In this document: positions 41,227-41,351 of the stretch, piece by piece
Position numbering within the stretch: position 1 is the first letter of the stretch
Layout of the letters: each line of letters starts with the position of its first letter
Source: Pedobacter sp.
Lineage (GTDB): Bacteria > Bacteroidota > Bacteroidia > Sphingobacteriales > Sphingobacteriaceae
Direction of reading: 5' to 3'
Assembly (NCBI GenBank): GCA_004210715.1
Contig: SEDB01000049.1
Coordinates: 1 to 41,351, forward strand
DNA length: 41,351 bases
Notes under the pieces: generated by a model
Database searches by the model: none
Told to the model about the DNA's origin: nothing
The model's input: the letters and a program-made list of their open reading frames with translations, nothing else
Made by a program: the position numbers and the translations under genes

Positions 41227-41351
41227 ATGATCAAAAGATTTGCAATTACAGCATTGGCCTTTGGCCTATGCTTTTCTGCATTTGCGCAAGATACTCCAGA
41301 TGCAACTGTGGTAGAAAAAATACGCAAAGCAGGTTTAGAAAACTCGAAAGT
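41227..41351 (+). CDS. Exported protein, probably M28-family peptidase (N-terminus only)
   Basis: The ATG at 41227 starts a frame open to the window edge: a signal peptide (about 1-20, MIKRFAITALAFGLCFSAFA) followed by QDTPDATVVEKIRKAGLENSK. The segment V-V-x-K-I-R-x-x-G-L-x-x-S-K resembles the mature N-terminus of Bacteroidota M28/M20-type exported peptidases. Only 41 residues are visible and no catalytic residue is included, so the call is provisional. Confidence 0.5.
   Translation, partial: MIKRFAITALAFGLCFSAFAQDTPDATVVEKIRKAGLENSK

Overview
The window looks like chromosomal DNA from a Bacteroidota bacterium of the Sphingobacteriaceae, close to Pedobacter. The evidence is a SusC/SusD locus with an ECF sigma factor and FecR-type anti-sigma factor, CarboxypepD_reg/plug outer-membrane receptors, AT-rich DNA, and promoters of the Bacteroidota type (TTTG, about 20 nt, TAnnTTTG). 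No phage, transposase, CRISPR array or plasmid gene was seen. The assignment rests on gene content and protein style, not on a marker gene.

Layout. 1-6.5 kb: the start of murQ (cut by the window edge), a divergent S41 C-terminal protease, two GNAT acetyltransferases, and the minus-strand GTPase pair era and der with a truncated thioredoxin-like gene fused in frame to der. 6.5-7.3 kb: a tandem duplication of initiator tRNA-fMet plus tRNA-Glu; the second tRNA-Glu overlaps the end of a truncated small membrane-protein gene. 7.4-9.7 kb: a coupled SPFH/SHOCT and zinc-ribbon membrane-protein operon. 10-12.5 kb: a YjaB-like acetyltransferase, a 71-residue protein that is nearly half lysine, a divergent DoxX/HxlR pair with an operator-like palindrome, and a protein with a histone-H1-like tail. 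12.7-21.6 kb: a polysaccharide utilisation locus on the minus strand (ECF sigma factor, FecR, SusC, SusD, PKD surface lipoprotein, GH16 glucanase), probably for a beta-1,3-type glucan. 21.7-24.2 kb: an ArsR repressor with its own operator, an Old Yellow Enzyme reductase and a pirin. 24.2-30.3 kb: HIT protein, greA, M1-like peptidase, OsmC protein, a lipoprotein, a GNAT protein and a D-2-hydroxyacid dehydrogenase. 30.5-36.4 kb: two paralogous outer-membrane receptors, a NUDIX hydrolase and a broken acyltransferase. 36.4-41.35 kb: a TraB/GumN protein, a LytTR response regulator with a broken LytS-type histidine kinase, a divergent small membrane protein plus ABC transporter with a broken permease, and the start of a probable M28 peptidase.

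The strongest unusual signal is that about nine otherwise recognisable genes lack an internal or terminal segment, with family sequence resuming abruptly on the far side of a junction, often in another frame. Affected are the thioredoxin, the small membrane protein beside tRNA-Glu, fecR, susC, pirin, the second TonB receptor, the PlsC-like acyltransferase, the histidine kinase and the ABC permease. So many short deletions among about 40 ordinary genes suggests either a systematic assembly or consensus fault, or unusual gene decay. This should be settled before any fusion or pseudogene is given biological meaning. I found no convincing new defence, mobile or biosynthetic system. The best functional leads are the zinc-ribbon/SPFH membrane operon and the LytTR/ABC region with a long inverted repeat between its divergent units.
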